Shown in pieces: positions 8,917 through 16,123 of a DNA stretch of 32,210 nt. The stretch is from Bradyrhizobium sp. STM 3809. GTDB lineage: Bacteria > Pseudomonadota > Alphaproteobacteria > Rhizobiales > Xanthobacteraceae. The position numbers and the translations under genes were made by a program. The stretch's first letter is position 1, and every line of letters starts with the position of its first letter. Under the pieces are notes generated by a model. That model ran no database searches. It was not told where the DNA came from and worked only from the letters and a program-made list of their open reading frames with translations. Location: assembly GCF_000239795.1 (NCBI RefSeq), contig NZ_CAFJ01000747.1, positions 1 through 32,210 on the forward strand, read 5' to 3'.

Positions 8917-9001
8917 CGTAGCCCGGATGAGCGCAGCGATAGCCGGGCTCACTCGCGCGGTTTCGGAGAACCCGGGTGCCGCTGCACTCGCCGGGGCTAC
9001 G
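8917..9001. repeat. Family B paired-hairpin repeat, copy 3
   Basis: Begins CGTAGCCCGGATGAGCGCAG and ends CGCCGGGGCTACG. It has the same internal TTTCGGAGAACCCGGGTG segment as copy 2, with a few substitutions that weaken pairing (CACTCGCC for CGCTCACC). It lies upstream of the hydrolase and downstream of the TPR gene, both on the minus strand. Confidence 0.85.
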
Positions 9002-9010
9002 ACTATGACA

Positions 9011-9043
9011 ACGAAAATGGCGCAACCCTTTCGGGTTGCGCCA
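9011..9043 (-). terminator. Rho-independent terminator of the TPR gene
   Basis: TGGCGCAACCC (9018-9028) and GGGTTGCGCCA (9033-9043) form a perfect 11-bp stem with a 4-base loop. In the minus direction it is followed by TTTTCGT. It lies about 30 bases past the TPR gene stop. Confidence 0.88.
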
Positions 9044-9075
9044 CTGTCGAGATCGGATCAGGTCCGATCGCGTCC

Positions 9076-9612
9076 TCAGTAGACGAGGCCGGTGCCCGGC
9101 TGCTTCTCCAGCGCGTCGGCCAGCGAGCGATACTCGGGGCTGTTGGTGCCGGCGAGCTGCGCCACCTTGTCGAGGTGGTACTTGGCCTGCTCGCGGTTGC
9201 CCTGCTCGAGCTGCCACAGGCCGTAGTACTGCCAGGTGCGCACGTGGTTCGGATCATCCGCCAGGGCCTGCTCGTAATACTGCTTGGAGGCCTGGTAGTT
9301 GCCGAGCTTGCGGTAGGAGTAGCCGATCAGGTTGGCGACGTCGGCGACGTCCTCACGGTTGAGCGCCTTGAGCTGCTGAATCGCGGTGGCGTAGTCGCCG
9401 CGATCATAGATCGAGGTGTAGGCGGTGCGGTAGGCCGCAAGGAACTTCGGATCTTCGATGCTCGAGCTCTTGTCCTTCTTCTTCTTGTCCGGCGGCGGTG
9501 CGGACGGCGTCTCGCTGCCCGCGGCGTAAGCCTTCGACAGAAGCAGCGGCCCGGAGGCCACGGCCATCGCGCACAGTGCCAGCGTGGCAATCCTGATCGC
9601 AGACTTTTTCAT
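9076..9612 (-). CDS. Secreted tetratricopeptide-repeat protein
   Basis: A 178-residue exported protein. The signal peptide is about residues 1-31 (ends KAYAA), followed by a Lys-rich linker (DKKKKDKSSS) and TPR-type helical repeats at roughly 57-90, 91-124 (NLIGYSYRKLGNYQASKQYY) and 125-158 (YGLWQLEQGNREQAKYHL). TPR repeats mediate protein binding; a periplasmic scaffold or envelope-assembly role is possible, but no partner is evident. The start at 9612 has GGGAG seven bases upstream; the longer frame to 9756 has no such site and would bury the signal peptide. It has its own terminator and probably its own promoter. Confidence 0.85.
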   Translation of the reverse strand: MKKSAIRIATLALCAMAVASGPLLLSKAYAAGSETPSAPPPDKKKKDKSSSIEDPKFLAAYRTAYTSIYDRGDYATAIQQLKALNREDVADVANLIGYSYRKLGNYQASKQYYEQALADDPNHVRTWQYYGLWQLEQGNREQAKYHLDKVAQLAGTNSPEYRSLADALEKQPGTGLVY

Positions 9613-9728
9613 TCGTATCTCCCGAGTTGTCGATCCAACAGGTGGTGACTGCATGCGGAGAGAACTTCCGCAGCTGCGAAATATTCCCGGTCCTTTGCGC
9701 GGATTTTGCGCCGCGATCGGTGCATTAT

Positions 9729-9757
9729 ACTGGCCGGATGATGACAGGCCAGTCATC
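9729..9757. other. Nested small palindromes in intergenic gap
   Basis: In the 294-base gap between two divergent genes, ACTGGCC (9729-9735) pairs with GGCCAGT (9747-9753), and GATGAC (9740-9745) pairs with GTCATC (9752-9757). The two stems exclude each other. A TTATAC lies directly upstream. It could be an operator or promoter element. Nothing else is recognised in the gap. Confidence 0.3.
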
Positions 9758-9906
9758 TCGATGACTATCCCTTCATGTGCATGAACTGAAACATTCGCTT
9801 TACTTCAGGGTCGGTTCAGTGCCGGTTTCCTATGGTCGGCTCCATGATCACGAGCCCATCCGCCACTGGATGGTGTCTCCAGATCTTCAACATCACGGAG
9901 ACGACC

Positions 9907-10299
9907 ATGCTGAAGTCCATGTCCGTTGCGCTGCTCGCCGCCTCGATCCTTGCCGCGCCCGCGTTCGCCGCTGGTCCTGCAAAAACCGATACGTCCGCGA
10001 AGTCGACGCAGATCACCGGCACCACCACGGGCACCGCCAAGGGCGACCTGAACAAGACCGACGCGAGCAAGACCGATGCAGGCAAGACCGGCGGCGCTCA
10101 GGTCGGCGACAAGAGCAACGAGATGAAGCCGACCGTCGGCAAGGCGAACACCAAGCCGCGCGCCTCGCTGCATCGCCACTCGCATCGGCATACCGCGCAC
10201 CTGCGCCATCACGACAAGGTGAAGGTTCAGCACGCCTCGGTGAGCGGCCACAAGAAGCTCAGCCTCAAGCGCGTCACGCCGGCCATCCGCCGCGGCTGA
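9907..10299 (+). CDS. Small secreted His-rich protein (BRANT-like)
   Basis: A 130-residue exported protein with a clear signal peptide (MLKSMSVALLAASILAAPAF, cleaved near AFA-AG). The mature part is Thr/Lys-rich, then His-rich (HRHSHRHTAHLRHHD, about residues 90-105), and ends KRVTPAIRRG. The layout, signal peptide and basic C-terminus resemble the small Bradyrhizobium proteins annotated as 'His-rich protein BRANT'; that link is from memory and tentative. The His cluster suggests metal or nucleic-acid binding, not shown. The start at 9907 has GGAG six bases upstream; the frame extends to 9832 without a site. Confidence 0.8.
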   Translation: MLKSMSVALLAASILAAPAFAAGPAKTDTSAKSTQITGTTTGTAKGDLNKTDASKTDAGKTGGAQVGDKSNEMKPTVGKANTKPRASLHRHSHRHTAHLRHHDKVKVQHASVSGHKKLSLKRVTPAIRRG

Positions 10300-10331
10300 T
10301 CGGCCGGGTCGGCCGTCGCAATTGAAAGTTG

Positions 10332-10363
10332 GCCGCCGGGACGCCTCGGGCGTTCCCGGCGGC
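10332..10363 (+). terminator. Candidate terminator after His-rich gene
   Basis: GCCGCCGGGACGC and GCGTTCCCGGCGGC form a strong GC-rich hairpin with a one-base bulge, 33 bases past the stop. The T content after it is low (ACATCGTTT), so termination is likely but not certain. Confidence 0.5.
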
Positions 10364-10461
10364 ACATCGTTTGGCGGCCATGTGAGCGGGGCGGATTTCC
10401 CAGAGGATCCGCTTTGGGCTAGAAACTGCCGGCGGACATATCTTTCAGAGTTGGGCTGGGG

Positions 10462-10902
10462 ATGGGGAGATCACGTTGGTGGCCGGCGGTGACGCTGGCG
10501 CTGTTGCTGGCCGGCTGCGCCAGCGGCGGGCCGGCCGCGTTCGTCAGCGAGGACAACCGCGCGATCTCCTACACCGGCGATCGGGGCGAGGCGAACCAGC
10601 CGTTCCCGGCGAACTACCGCAGCGAGATCCTGGCCTATCTCAGGACCTACCTGAACAATCCGGTGGGAGTGCGCGACGGCGTCATGGCCGAGCCGGTGCA
10701 GCGGACCGTCGGCGGCCGTCTGCGCTACGTCGCCTGCCTGCGCTTCGCCGCGCGCGAATCCGATGGCAGCTACCGTCCCGCCAGAGAGCGCGCGGCGATC
10801 TATGTCGACGGCCGGTTCGACCGCATGATCGAGGATGCCGCCGAGCTCTGCGCCGCCTCGACCTACGCGCCTTTCCCGGAACTCGCCGCCCTGACGCGGT
10901 GA
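10462..10902 (+). CDS. Hypothetical lipoprotein
   Basis: A 146-residue protein with a lipoprotein signal: basic start (MGRSRWW), hydrophobic stretch, and lipobox LLAGC with Cys19 as the lipidation site. The mature part is soluble, with two further Cys residues (VACLRF and AELCAAS) that could form a disulphide. The segment NYRSEILAYLRTYLNNP followed by VRDGVMAEP and RYVACLRFAAR recurs in small Bradyrhizobium lipoproteins as I recall, but no function is known to me. A G-rich stretch (GGGCTGGGG) precedes the ATG. It probably has its own promoter and is followed by a family B repeat. Confidence 0.82.
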   Translation: MGRSRWWPAVTLALLLAGCASGGPAAFVSEDNRAISYTGDRGEANQPFPANYRSEILAYLRTYLNNPVGVRDGVMAEPVQRTVGGRLRYVACLRFAARESDGSYRPARERAAIYVDGRFDRMIEDAAELCAASTYAPFPELAALTR

Positions 10903-10907
10903 TCAAC

Positions 10908-10986
10908 TTGCCCGGATGAGCGAAGCGACATCCGGGTTCTCCCGTGCGGTTCGTGTGACCCCGGATATCGCTTCGCTGATCCGGGC
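10908..10986. repeat. Family B paired-hairpin repeat, copy 4
   Basis: TTGCCCGGATGAGCGAAGCG opens and CGCTTCGCTGATCCGGGC closes the element, with the inner CATCCGGGTTCTC and CCCCGGATATC. It lies six bases after the lipoprotein stop. The left arm CCCGGATG pairs with CATCCGGG, and the halves also pair with each other. No gene is recognised in the remaining gap up to the barrel gene at 11280. Confidence 0.85.
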
Positions 10987-11279
10987 GACGGGACAGTCAC
11001 GGTGATTCCGCACCCCTGCCACGACGTCGCAGGCGGTTGCGGAGGCCAGGTCCTGATCACAAATCGGAGAGAGGCGGAACGCTTCGCCGCCGTACTGCGA
11101 CCAAATGTCGGGCACGGCGCGCGGCTTCACGAAATGTTCGGGAAGTCTATGGAACAAAAGGCCTTTGTTGCTCGCTGGTGACACGGCTCAGGCAATCACA
11201 GCTGCGTCACCGCCACCGGGCAACCCAAATGCGGCCACGATGTTCGATAGATGTCGCAAATGAAGAACAGGGACGTCCC

Positions 11280-11993
11280 ATGAAACGCGTTTTCCTCAGT
11301 GCAGTGGCTCTGACCGCTCTGGCTGTCCCGGCGTTCGCCGCCGACATGCCCGCCCGCACTTACACCAAGGCGCCCCCGATGACGCCGCCCCAGGCCATCT
11401 ATGATTGGACGGGGTTTTACATCGGCGGCCATCTGGGCGGAGCGTTTGCCGGTGGCAACAGCCTCGAGGGCAACAACGGCCGCTTCCTGGGCGGTGTGCA
11501 GGGCGGCTTCGACTACCAGTTCGCGCCGAATTGGGTGCTGGGTATCGAGGCCCAGTACAGCTGGATGGATCGCAACACGACCAATTTCGGCTTCCCCGGC
11601 GCAACGGTGGTCTCCGCGACGGGCGCCAACCAGCTCGGCTCGGTCACCGGTCGCCTCGGCTACACCTGGGGACCGGCGCTGCTCTACGCCAAGGGCGGTT
11701 ACGCCTGGCGGGACGGCAATGGCCTCGGCGTGAACGTCGCCGGCGTACCGGCCGGCTTCACCACCAGCGGCAACACCAAGGACGGCTACACCGTGGGGGC
11801 CGGCCTCGAATACATGTTCGCGCCGAACTGGTCCGCCAAAGCCGAGTATCAGTATTACAATTTCGGCAACACCACTTTCACGGGTGGTCCGGCTCCGGTC
11901 GTGGGCAGCCGGTTCAACAATGACGACCACACCGTCAAGGTGGGCGTGAACTATCGGTTCGGCTGGGGCGGCCCGGTCGCCAGCAAGTATTAG
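11280..11993 (+). CDS. Outer-membrane beta-barrel protein (Omp25/31 type)
   Basis: A 237-residue outer-membrane protein. The signal peptide is residues 1-20 or so (cleavage near AFA-AD), followed by a short linker and the typical start of the barrel, DWTGFYIGGHLGGAF. Alternating aromatic/polar strands continue to the end (GGFDYQFAPNWVLGIEAQYS, LGYTWGPALLYAKGGYAW, AKAEYQYYNFG, VKVGVNYRFGW), consistent with a small 8-strand barrel of the rhizobial Omp25/Omp31/RopB family. Alphaproteobacteria carry many paralogues, so no symbol is given. The start at 11280 is chosen for AGGGAC just upstream and the signal peptide; the frame runs on to 11037. A strong terminator follows. Confidence 0.92.
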   Translation: MKRVFLSAVALTALAVPAFAADMPARTYTKAPPMTPPQAIYDWTGFYIGGHLGGAFAGGNSLEGNNGRFLGGVQGGFDYQFAPNWVLGIEAQYSWMDRNTTNFGFPGATVVSATGANQLGSVTGRLGYTWGPALLYAKGGYAWRDGNGLGVNVAGVPAGFTTSGNTKDGYTVGAGLEYMFAPNWSAKAEYQYYNFGNTTFTGGPAPVVGSRFNNDDHTVKVGVNYRFGWGGPVASKY

Positions 11994-12036
11994 GGCAGCC
12001 GGCGGGCCGGCCGCCTCAGGGATGACGCTGTGCTGC

Positions 12037-12063
12037 ACGCCCGCGCCCAGGCGCGGGCGTTTT
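12037..12063 (+). terminator. Rho-independent terminator of barrel gene
   Basis: ACGCCCGCGC (12037-12046) and GCGCGGGCGT (12051-12060) form a 10-bp stem with loop CCAG, followed by TTT. It lies about 45 bases past the stop. Confidence 0.9.
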
Positions 12064-12192
12064 GCTGTGTCGAGTCAGTGGCCGGCGACAGTTTCGAACG
12101 GCGCTCGCAGTGCAAAAAAATTTTTCAAACCTTCGTGAAACTTTAGCCACGAGTTGTTATTATGAGTTCGCCGGTTTGATGGATCATCCCAC

Positions 12193-12432
12193 ATGCGTAT
12201 CTTGTTGTCCGTGCTGTTGCTCTCGGCGGCCGCTTTGCCGTGCTCCGCCCAAACCGTCCTGAAGTCCGAACCGTTGATGCTGGCCCCTTACGAGGTCGCG
12301 TTGGTGCAAACCGCATCGTGCCCGTCGGGGAAGGTGCTGAAGGTGACCGGCGCGATCCGCGGCGTCAGCCGCAAGCGCGCCTGCATCGCCCTTCCAGCCG
12401 AAACCGCCTCGCTGGCGACGGCAACGCCGTAG
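12193..12432 (+). CDS. Small secreted hypothetical protein
   Basis: A 79-residue exported protein with signal peptide MRILLSVLLLSAAALPCSAQ. The mature part is about 59 residues (LKSEPLMLAPYEVALVQ, then CPSGKVLKVTGAIRG, then RKRACIALP) with two Cys that may pair. It resembles a small Bradyrhizobium family of unknown function that I recall as DUF6719; unconfirmed. The 70 bases upstream are unusually AT-rich for this DNA (A7T5 run, then TTGTTATTATGAG), which may contain the promoter. The ribosome site is weak. Confidence 0.72.
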   Translation: MRILLSVLLLSAAALPCSAQTVLKSEPLMLAPYEVALVQTASCPSGKVLKVTGAIRGVSRKRACIALPAETASLATATP

Positions 12433-12456
12433 CTCCGGACGTCATGACAACGCTAC

Positions 12457-12480
12457 AGCGGGCAGCTCCGGCTGCCCGCT
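12457..12480 (+). terminator. Perfect hairpin after small secreted gene
   Basis: AGCGGGCAGC and GCTGCCCGCT form a 10-bp perfect stem with loop TCCG, 24 bases past the stop. There is no T-tract on either side, so it may stabilise the transcript end or end transcription weakly. Confidence 0.45.
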
Positions 12481-12605
12481 GCGACGTCCCGCCAATCTCA
12501 TTGCGACAATTCAGCTTTTGGCAAAACCGTGGGGGCAACGCGCCGCCACCGGAGCGCCGTCCTATCCAAGACTGTCAGACGGGGAGGGTGCGTCCTCGCC
12601 GCTCG

Positions 12606-13052
12606 TCAGGATGCAAACGGGATATTGAACTCCTGCTCGGCCTCGGCGCGGTTCTGCCAGGGGTCTTCCTCCGGCTCGGCGGCGCAGGGACGGATCTCAT
12701 AGTCGTTGTCGAGCTGCAGATGCCCAGCAGCGCGGCGCGCGTTCATCATCACATCCACCACCAGCCCGCTCTGTCGCGCCAGACGCCACACGTCGGCCTC
12801 GGTAGGATAGGCCTTGCTCAACTTGGCCTCATTGCAGAACAGGGCATAGGGCATTCCAAGCAGCTCCAGAGCAGCGAAGGATGAACCGAGGATGAACAGG
12901 GGTTGTAGCCAGACCCCGGCGAGTTCGCGGCCGGAAAGCGGCGTTTTCGGTTCGGGCGAGTCGTAAACGAGTCCTGAATTTTTGGAAAAAGAATCCGTGG
13001 GACTCCGGAGGTAGAATCGCCAGATGGTTAAGTCATGGGAACCGATCTCCAC
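12606..13052 (-). CDS. Hypothetical protein
   Basis: A 148-residue open frame with no family I recognise. The centre is hydrophobic (LFILGSSFAALELLGMPYAL, about 52-71), then a mixed helical part (EADVWRLARQSGLVVDVMMN) and an acidic tail (DYEIRPCAAEPEEDPWQNRA). The second half has the high-GC third positions of a real gene; the first 40 codons are less GC-rich (KNSGLVYDSP). The GTG at 13052 has no clear ribosome site, so the start is uncertain. Its 5' end overlaps a 35-codon plus-strand mini-ORF by 18 bases. It is probably real, but the N-terminus should be treated with caution. Confidence 0.6.
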   Translation of the reverse strand: MEIGSHDLTIWRFYLRSPTDSFSKNSGLVYDSPEPKTPLSGRELAGVWLQPLFILGSSFAALELLGMPYALFCNEAKLSKAYPTEADVWRLARQSGLVVDVMMNARRAAGHLQLDNDYEIRPCAAEPEEDPWQNRAEAEQEFNIPFAS

Positions 13053-13142
13053 ATTTTTTGCGGGCGGATCCAGCTGACACTCGCTTTGGGGTTGCTGCTC
13101 GCCTTCGTTGCCAATGTGGCGCTGTTGTGCGCCTGGCTGTGA
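13035..13142 (+). CDS. 35-residue single-pass membrane mini-ORF
   Basis: An ATG at 13035 opens a 35-codon frame ending TGA at 13140-13142. The product starts MGTDLHIFCGRIQ and continues with a strongly hydrophobic helix (about residues 14-35: LTLALGLLLAFVANVALLCA). This is typical of tiny bacterial membrane proteins. There is no strong ribosome site. It overlaps the first 18 bases of the opposite-strand gene at 12606-13052. The hydrophobic run may be chance, so this is only a candidate. Confidence 0.35.
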   Translation: MGTDLHIFCGRIQLTLALGLLLAFVANVALLCAWL

Positions 13143-13185
13143 GCCGGCGTGCCGTTTTCATCGACTGATGGAGCAGGGGTCGCAC

Positions 13186-13701
13186 TCAATCTTCGGGGAG
13201 CACCGTGCCCCGGGCAGAGGCTTTCAGGCGGGCCAGCGTCTCGCTGAGATATTGCTGACGCTCGCGGTTGAAGCGTTCCTGGTGCGCGCGGAAGCGTGCG
13301 ACCCTGGCGCGAATCTCCGCCTGCATGTCGCGCTGCAGATCGAGTTGCGAGGCGATACTGGTGAAGCGCTTGGGCAGGGCTGATCCCGCCTGCGTTAGGG
13401 GCGCCTCTGACGTGGCAAACGGCTGGGCTGCCGGCGGCGTATCGGCCGAAAGCGCAGTCCCATCATCCGCAACGCGCTCACTCTCCCGGATGGCGGCGAT
13501 CGGCTCGATCGCGGAAACGGGCGCCGTCAGGCTCGGACCCGCGGCTCCCCGCATCGCGGTCGCTGGCTGCGGCGCGACGGGAGTAACGACCGTCACGGGA
13601 GGGAACTCGAACTGAGCGAAATCGGCCGGCTTGCCGGTGACCGATTGCACGAAGGCCATGGTCTGCGCGATCAGCGCGTCCCGCTCTTCCTTCCACGTCA
13701 T
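13186..13701 (-). CDS. Hypothetical protein with C-terminal coiled helix
   Basis: A 171-residue protein. It begins MTWKEERDALIAQTMAFVQ, an N-terminus I recall from Bradyrhizobium and Rhodopseudomonas hypotheticals. A low-complexity Ala/Pro/Val middle follows (about 35-115), then a charged Arg/Gln-rich helix (about 125-165: RDMQAEIRARVARFRAHQER) likely to form a coiled coil. There is no signal peptide. The start at 13701 is chosen from the conserved N-terminus and the G-rich GGGGGGCGG upstream; the frame extends to 14040 in lower-quality sequence. Function unknown. Confidence 0.7.
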   Translation of the reverse strand: MTWKEERDALIAQTMAFVQSVTGKPADFAQFEFPPVTVVTPVAPQPATAMRGAAGPSLTAPVSAIEPIAAIRESERVADDGTALSADTPPAAQPFATSEAPLTQAGSALPKRFTSIASQLDLQRDMQAEIRARVARFRAHQERFNRERQQYLSETLARLKASARGTVLPED

Positions 13702-14060
13702 GACCACCGCCCCCCGAGAGTCGCAATTGCAACAAATGCCCACTCTGAAATCAAGTTGGAACACCAGTGACTTCTGGGGATAAGCGCGAGTCCTGGTTGA
13801 GATGTGGCAACATTGTTGCCACAGTCTGAGCCTGTTTCGTCCCGCCCTTCGCGAAGCCGGCGGCATCAATCCGCAGTGGCGCAGATGGTTCCTATTGCCC
13901 GACGGTGCAGCCGGGCGACCTCGTTGCGGCAACGGGCCGGATCCGGAGTGCGCCAGAACGCCGGCCGCAGCCGCCGAGAAGCCGGGAGTGACCGGGACAA
14001 AGGCGAATTGAGACAAGTCGAGAACGCGGGGCACCGTCACGCACCCGGCATCATGGCGGC

Positions 14061-14135
14061 TGGTGCCGGCTGAGGGGATTGAACCCCCGACCTTCGGTTT
14101 ACAAAACCGCTGCTCTACCGCTGAGCTAAGCCGGC
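14061..14135 (-). tRNA. tRNA-Thr(TGT)
   Basis: The minus strand reads a complete tRNA with encoded CCA: acceptor GCCGGCT pairs with AGCCGGC, D-arm GCTCAGCGGTAGAGC, anticodon loop TTTGTAA with anticodon TGT, and T-arm GGGGGTTCAATCCCC. Anticodon TGT reads ACA (Thr). The outermost anticodon-stem pair is a G-A mismatch. Confidence 0.95.
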
Positions 14136-14263
14136 GAATGCGCCTTCGGGTGGCGGCGGAGATGGTCGCCTCCGGTCACGGGCGACGGGCTCCGAAACGC
14201 GGTGTTCCTATCAGAGTTGATGGGCCGAGGCTACTGTTCACGATGACCGGGGGACGCGACGGC

Positions 14264-14289
14264 AAAAAGGGCGGCCGTGAGGCCGCCCT
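14264..14289 (-). terminator. Rho-independent terminator of 14316-14780
   Basis: AGGGCGGCC (14268-14276) and GGCCGCCCT (14281-14289) form a 9-bp stem. In the minus direction the stem is followed by TTTTGCC. It lies 26 bases past the stop of the secreted protein gene. Confidence 0.85.
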
Positions 14290-14315
14290 GCGCCAAGCCG
14301 GACCAGCGATCCGGA

Positions 14316-14780
14316 TTATTGGCAGATGTGCATCAGCCCATCGCTGCCCTTGAACATGGTGCCGGGGCGGCAGACGAGGCCGTTGCGGGTCGCGTAGCTG
14401 TTCCAGTCGCCGTAATAGCCGAGCGCGCCGCGGTCATAGGTCGGCTGGCTGTAGCGGTACGGGCCGGGATCGTAGGCATAGGCATCGGCCGTGCGGAACG
14501 GCGCGGTCGCGATGGCGCCGGCGGTCCCGATCGCCGCGCCGGCGACGCCCGCGGCGGCGCCGACCGCGCCGGCCGCGACGTCGGCCGGCCAGAAGCCGGT
14601 GCGGCTGCGATTCCAATCATTGTTCCAGCCATTGTTGCTCCAGCCGCCATCGGCGCGCTGCTGCATCATCGCGGCATCGTGGCGGGCCATGTGGTGACGG
14701 TGGTGCATGTCGCGCGCCATCGCCGGGCCGGCGAGCGCGGTCGCGAGAACAGCAGCCCCGAGAATTGCAGATCTGATCAT
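14316..14780 (-). CDS. Small secreted Gly/Ala-rich protein
   Basis: A 154-residue exported protein. The signal peptide ends near residue 22 (AGPAMARD). A His/Met-rich segment (MHHRHHMARHDAAMMQQ) follows, then an Asn/Trp-rich stretch (WSNNGWNNDWN), a long Gly/Ala helix at about 67-96 (GAVGAAAGVAGAAIGTAGAI) that could insert in a membrane, and a Tyr-rich tail ending CRPGTMFKGSDGLMHICQ with two Cys. The start at 14780 has GGAG a few bases upstream; a 13-codon longer frame has no site. It resembles envelope proteins common in Bradyrhizobium; no function known to me. It has its own terminator. Confidence 0.8.
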   Translation of the reverse strand: MIRSAILGAAVLATALAGPAMARDMHHRHHMARHDAAMMQQRADGGWSNNGWNNDWNRSRTGFWPADVAAGAVGAAAGVAGAAIGTAGAIATAPFRTADAYAYDPGPYRYSQPTYDRGALGYYGDWNSYATRNGLVCRPGTMFKGSDGLMHICQ

Positions 14781-15027
14781 GGGTTGACTCCGTCGTTGCG
14801 CCCCGAAGCTTAAGTGCATCCGGCCGTCGCTGTTCCGCGGCCGGGCCGATGTTTTTCGACGCCTGCGGAAGATGATCAGCTGTTAACCGTCGCGCTTGAA
14901 TGGGCTGACCGCCTTAACCCGGACGAATGGCCTCATGCGTTAGGCTTACCGGCAGATTGAGCCGCGCGCTTAACCCATCCGGGCGCGCGTTGCGGTATTG
15001 ATAGGACGGCAACCGGGGCGTGAATTC

Positions 15028-15492
15028 ATGCGTTGTGCAACAGCTCTCGCGATTCTGGTCGGGACGGCATCCGCCGCGCTCGCCAGCGAAGGCTTCGAGA
15101 TCGTCATCCCGCAGCGCCCGGGCGTGCCCGTCATCATCAACGGCATCGACGCCTCCTTCGCCATCGTCGAAGGCCAGACCAGCCTCGGCAAGGGCAACTA
15201 CATGCAGCCCACCATCTATGGCGGCCGTCCGGTCGAGCCCGAGCCCAATGTCGGTCACTACTATCCGACCCTGGGCGCGACGCCCGGCTACGGCCGCATG
15301 GAGATCGAGCCGCCGGCCAACCGCAAGCTGCCGAAGCCGGCCGAAAGCTATTCCCGCTCGTGGGGCGCCCAGTCGCAGATGCAGCCGCCGCAGCCGCCGG
15401 TGCCGATGTATCCGCCGAACGTGATCCTCGCGCCACGGGAGGGCGGAATGCCGCGCGACGATGCCAATCCGCCGCCGGATGATCGCCGGTAG
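15028..15492 (+). CDS. Secreted Pro-rich hypothetical protein
   Basis: A 154-residue exported protein with signal peptide MRCATALAILVGTASAALAS. The mature part starts EGFEIVIPQRPGVPVIINGI, runs through a region rich in Gly, Pro and Tyr (NYMQPTIYGGRPVEPEPNVG), and ends in a Pro-rich tail (QPPQPPVPMYPPN) with acidic DD pairs. No known domain is recognised. The start at 15028 is chosen for the signal peptide; the frame extends to 14998. The next gene begins 56 bases downstream on the same strand, so the two may share a transcript. Confidence 0.78.
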   Translation: MRCATALAILVGTASAALASEGFEIVIPQRPGVPVIINGIDASFAIVEGQTSLGKGNYMQPTIYGGRPVEPEPNVGHYYPTLGATPGYGRMEIEPPANRKLPKPAESYSRSWGAQSQMQPPQPPVPMYPPNVILAPREGGMPRDDANPPPDDRR

Positions 15493-15547
15493 CGGCCACC
15501 CATCGACAACGACATCAAACAAAAAAGCAGATCATCAGGAGAGAGTT

Positions 15548-16027
15548 ATGCGTGGACTGATTTCAGGAGTTGTTGCCATCGTCGGCCTGGCCGCTGCGGG
15601 CAGTGCGCCGGCCGCCGCTTGCGGAGCGACCGCCTGTGCGCCGTGCGGCTATGCGAGCCCGTGCGCGCCGAGCGTCGCCTATCAGCCGACCTACAGCTAC
15701 CAGACGGCCTACACCTATCATCCCGGCTACACCTACGGCTACGCGGGATGCGGCAGCTGCGGCGCCACCTATGAGCGGCTGCCTGAGCCGACCCGGCAGT
15801 ACTACTACGTCAACCAGGGCCCGACCTACAGCGGTCCTGGGGCGTTCGCGCCGTATCCCGCCTATGAGGAGCAGGCGATCCCGGTCTATCGCTATCACCA
15901 CCGCCACCACGCCTATGAGGCGACGCGCGTCGTCCCGGAAGTGGTCTACGCCCAGCCGCACCGCGCCTACCGCTGGGGCGCCTCGCCCTATTATCACGGC
16001 CAGCGCGTGCTGCGCCGCTACTACTGA
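15548..16027 (+). CDS. Secreted Tyr/His-rich hypothetical protein
   Basis: A 159-residue exported protein. The signal peptide ends about residue 23 (GSAPAAA). The mature chain is unusually rich in Tyr with six Cys in its first half (CGATACAPCGYASPC, later GCGSCGATYERLP), then HHRHHAYEATR and a basic end (RVLRRYY). AGGAGAG lies just upstream of the ATG, a strong site. The Cys cluster could bind metal or form disulphides; nothing more can be said. It is followed by a strong terminator shared with the convergent rlmB side. Confidence 0.82.
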   Translation: MRGLISGVVAIVGLAAAGSAPAAACGATACAPCGYASPCAPSVAYQPTYSYQTAYTYHPGYTYGYAGCGSCGATYERLPEPTRQYYYVNQGPTYSGPGAFAPYPAYEEQAIPVYRYHHRHHAYEATRVVPEVVYAQPHRAYRWGASPYYHGQRVLRRYY

Positions 16028-16048
16028 TGGCTCTCTGAGCCGATCCGC

Positions 16049-16084
16049 AAACGCCCGCTCGCAGTCTGCGCGCGGGCGTTTTGT
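16049..16084 (+). terminator. Rho-independent terminator
   Basis: AAACGCCCGC (16049-16058) pairs with GCGGGCGTTT (16072-16081), followed by TGTTTTG. The 13-base loop holds a smaller stem (CGCA/TGCG). It lies between convergent genes and carries A-rich sequence on its left side, so it may work in both directions. Confidence 0.88.
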
Positions 16085-16123
16085 TTTGGGGCCGTCGCGG
16101 TCCGCGTGCGCCTGGACGTCGCC

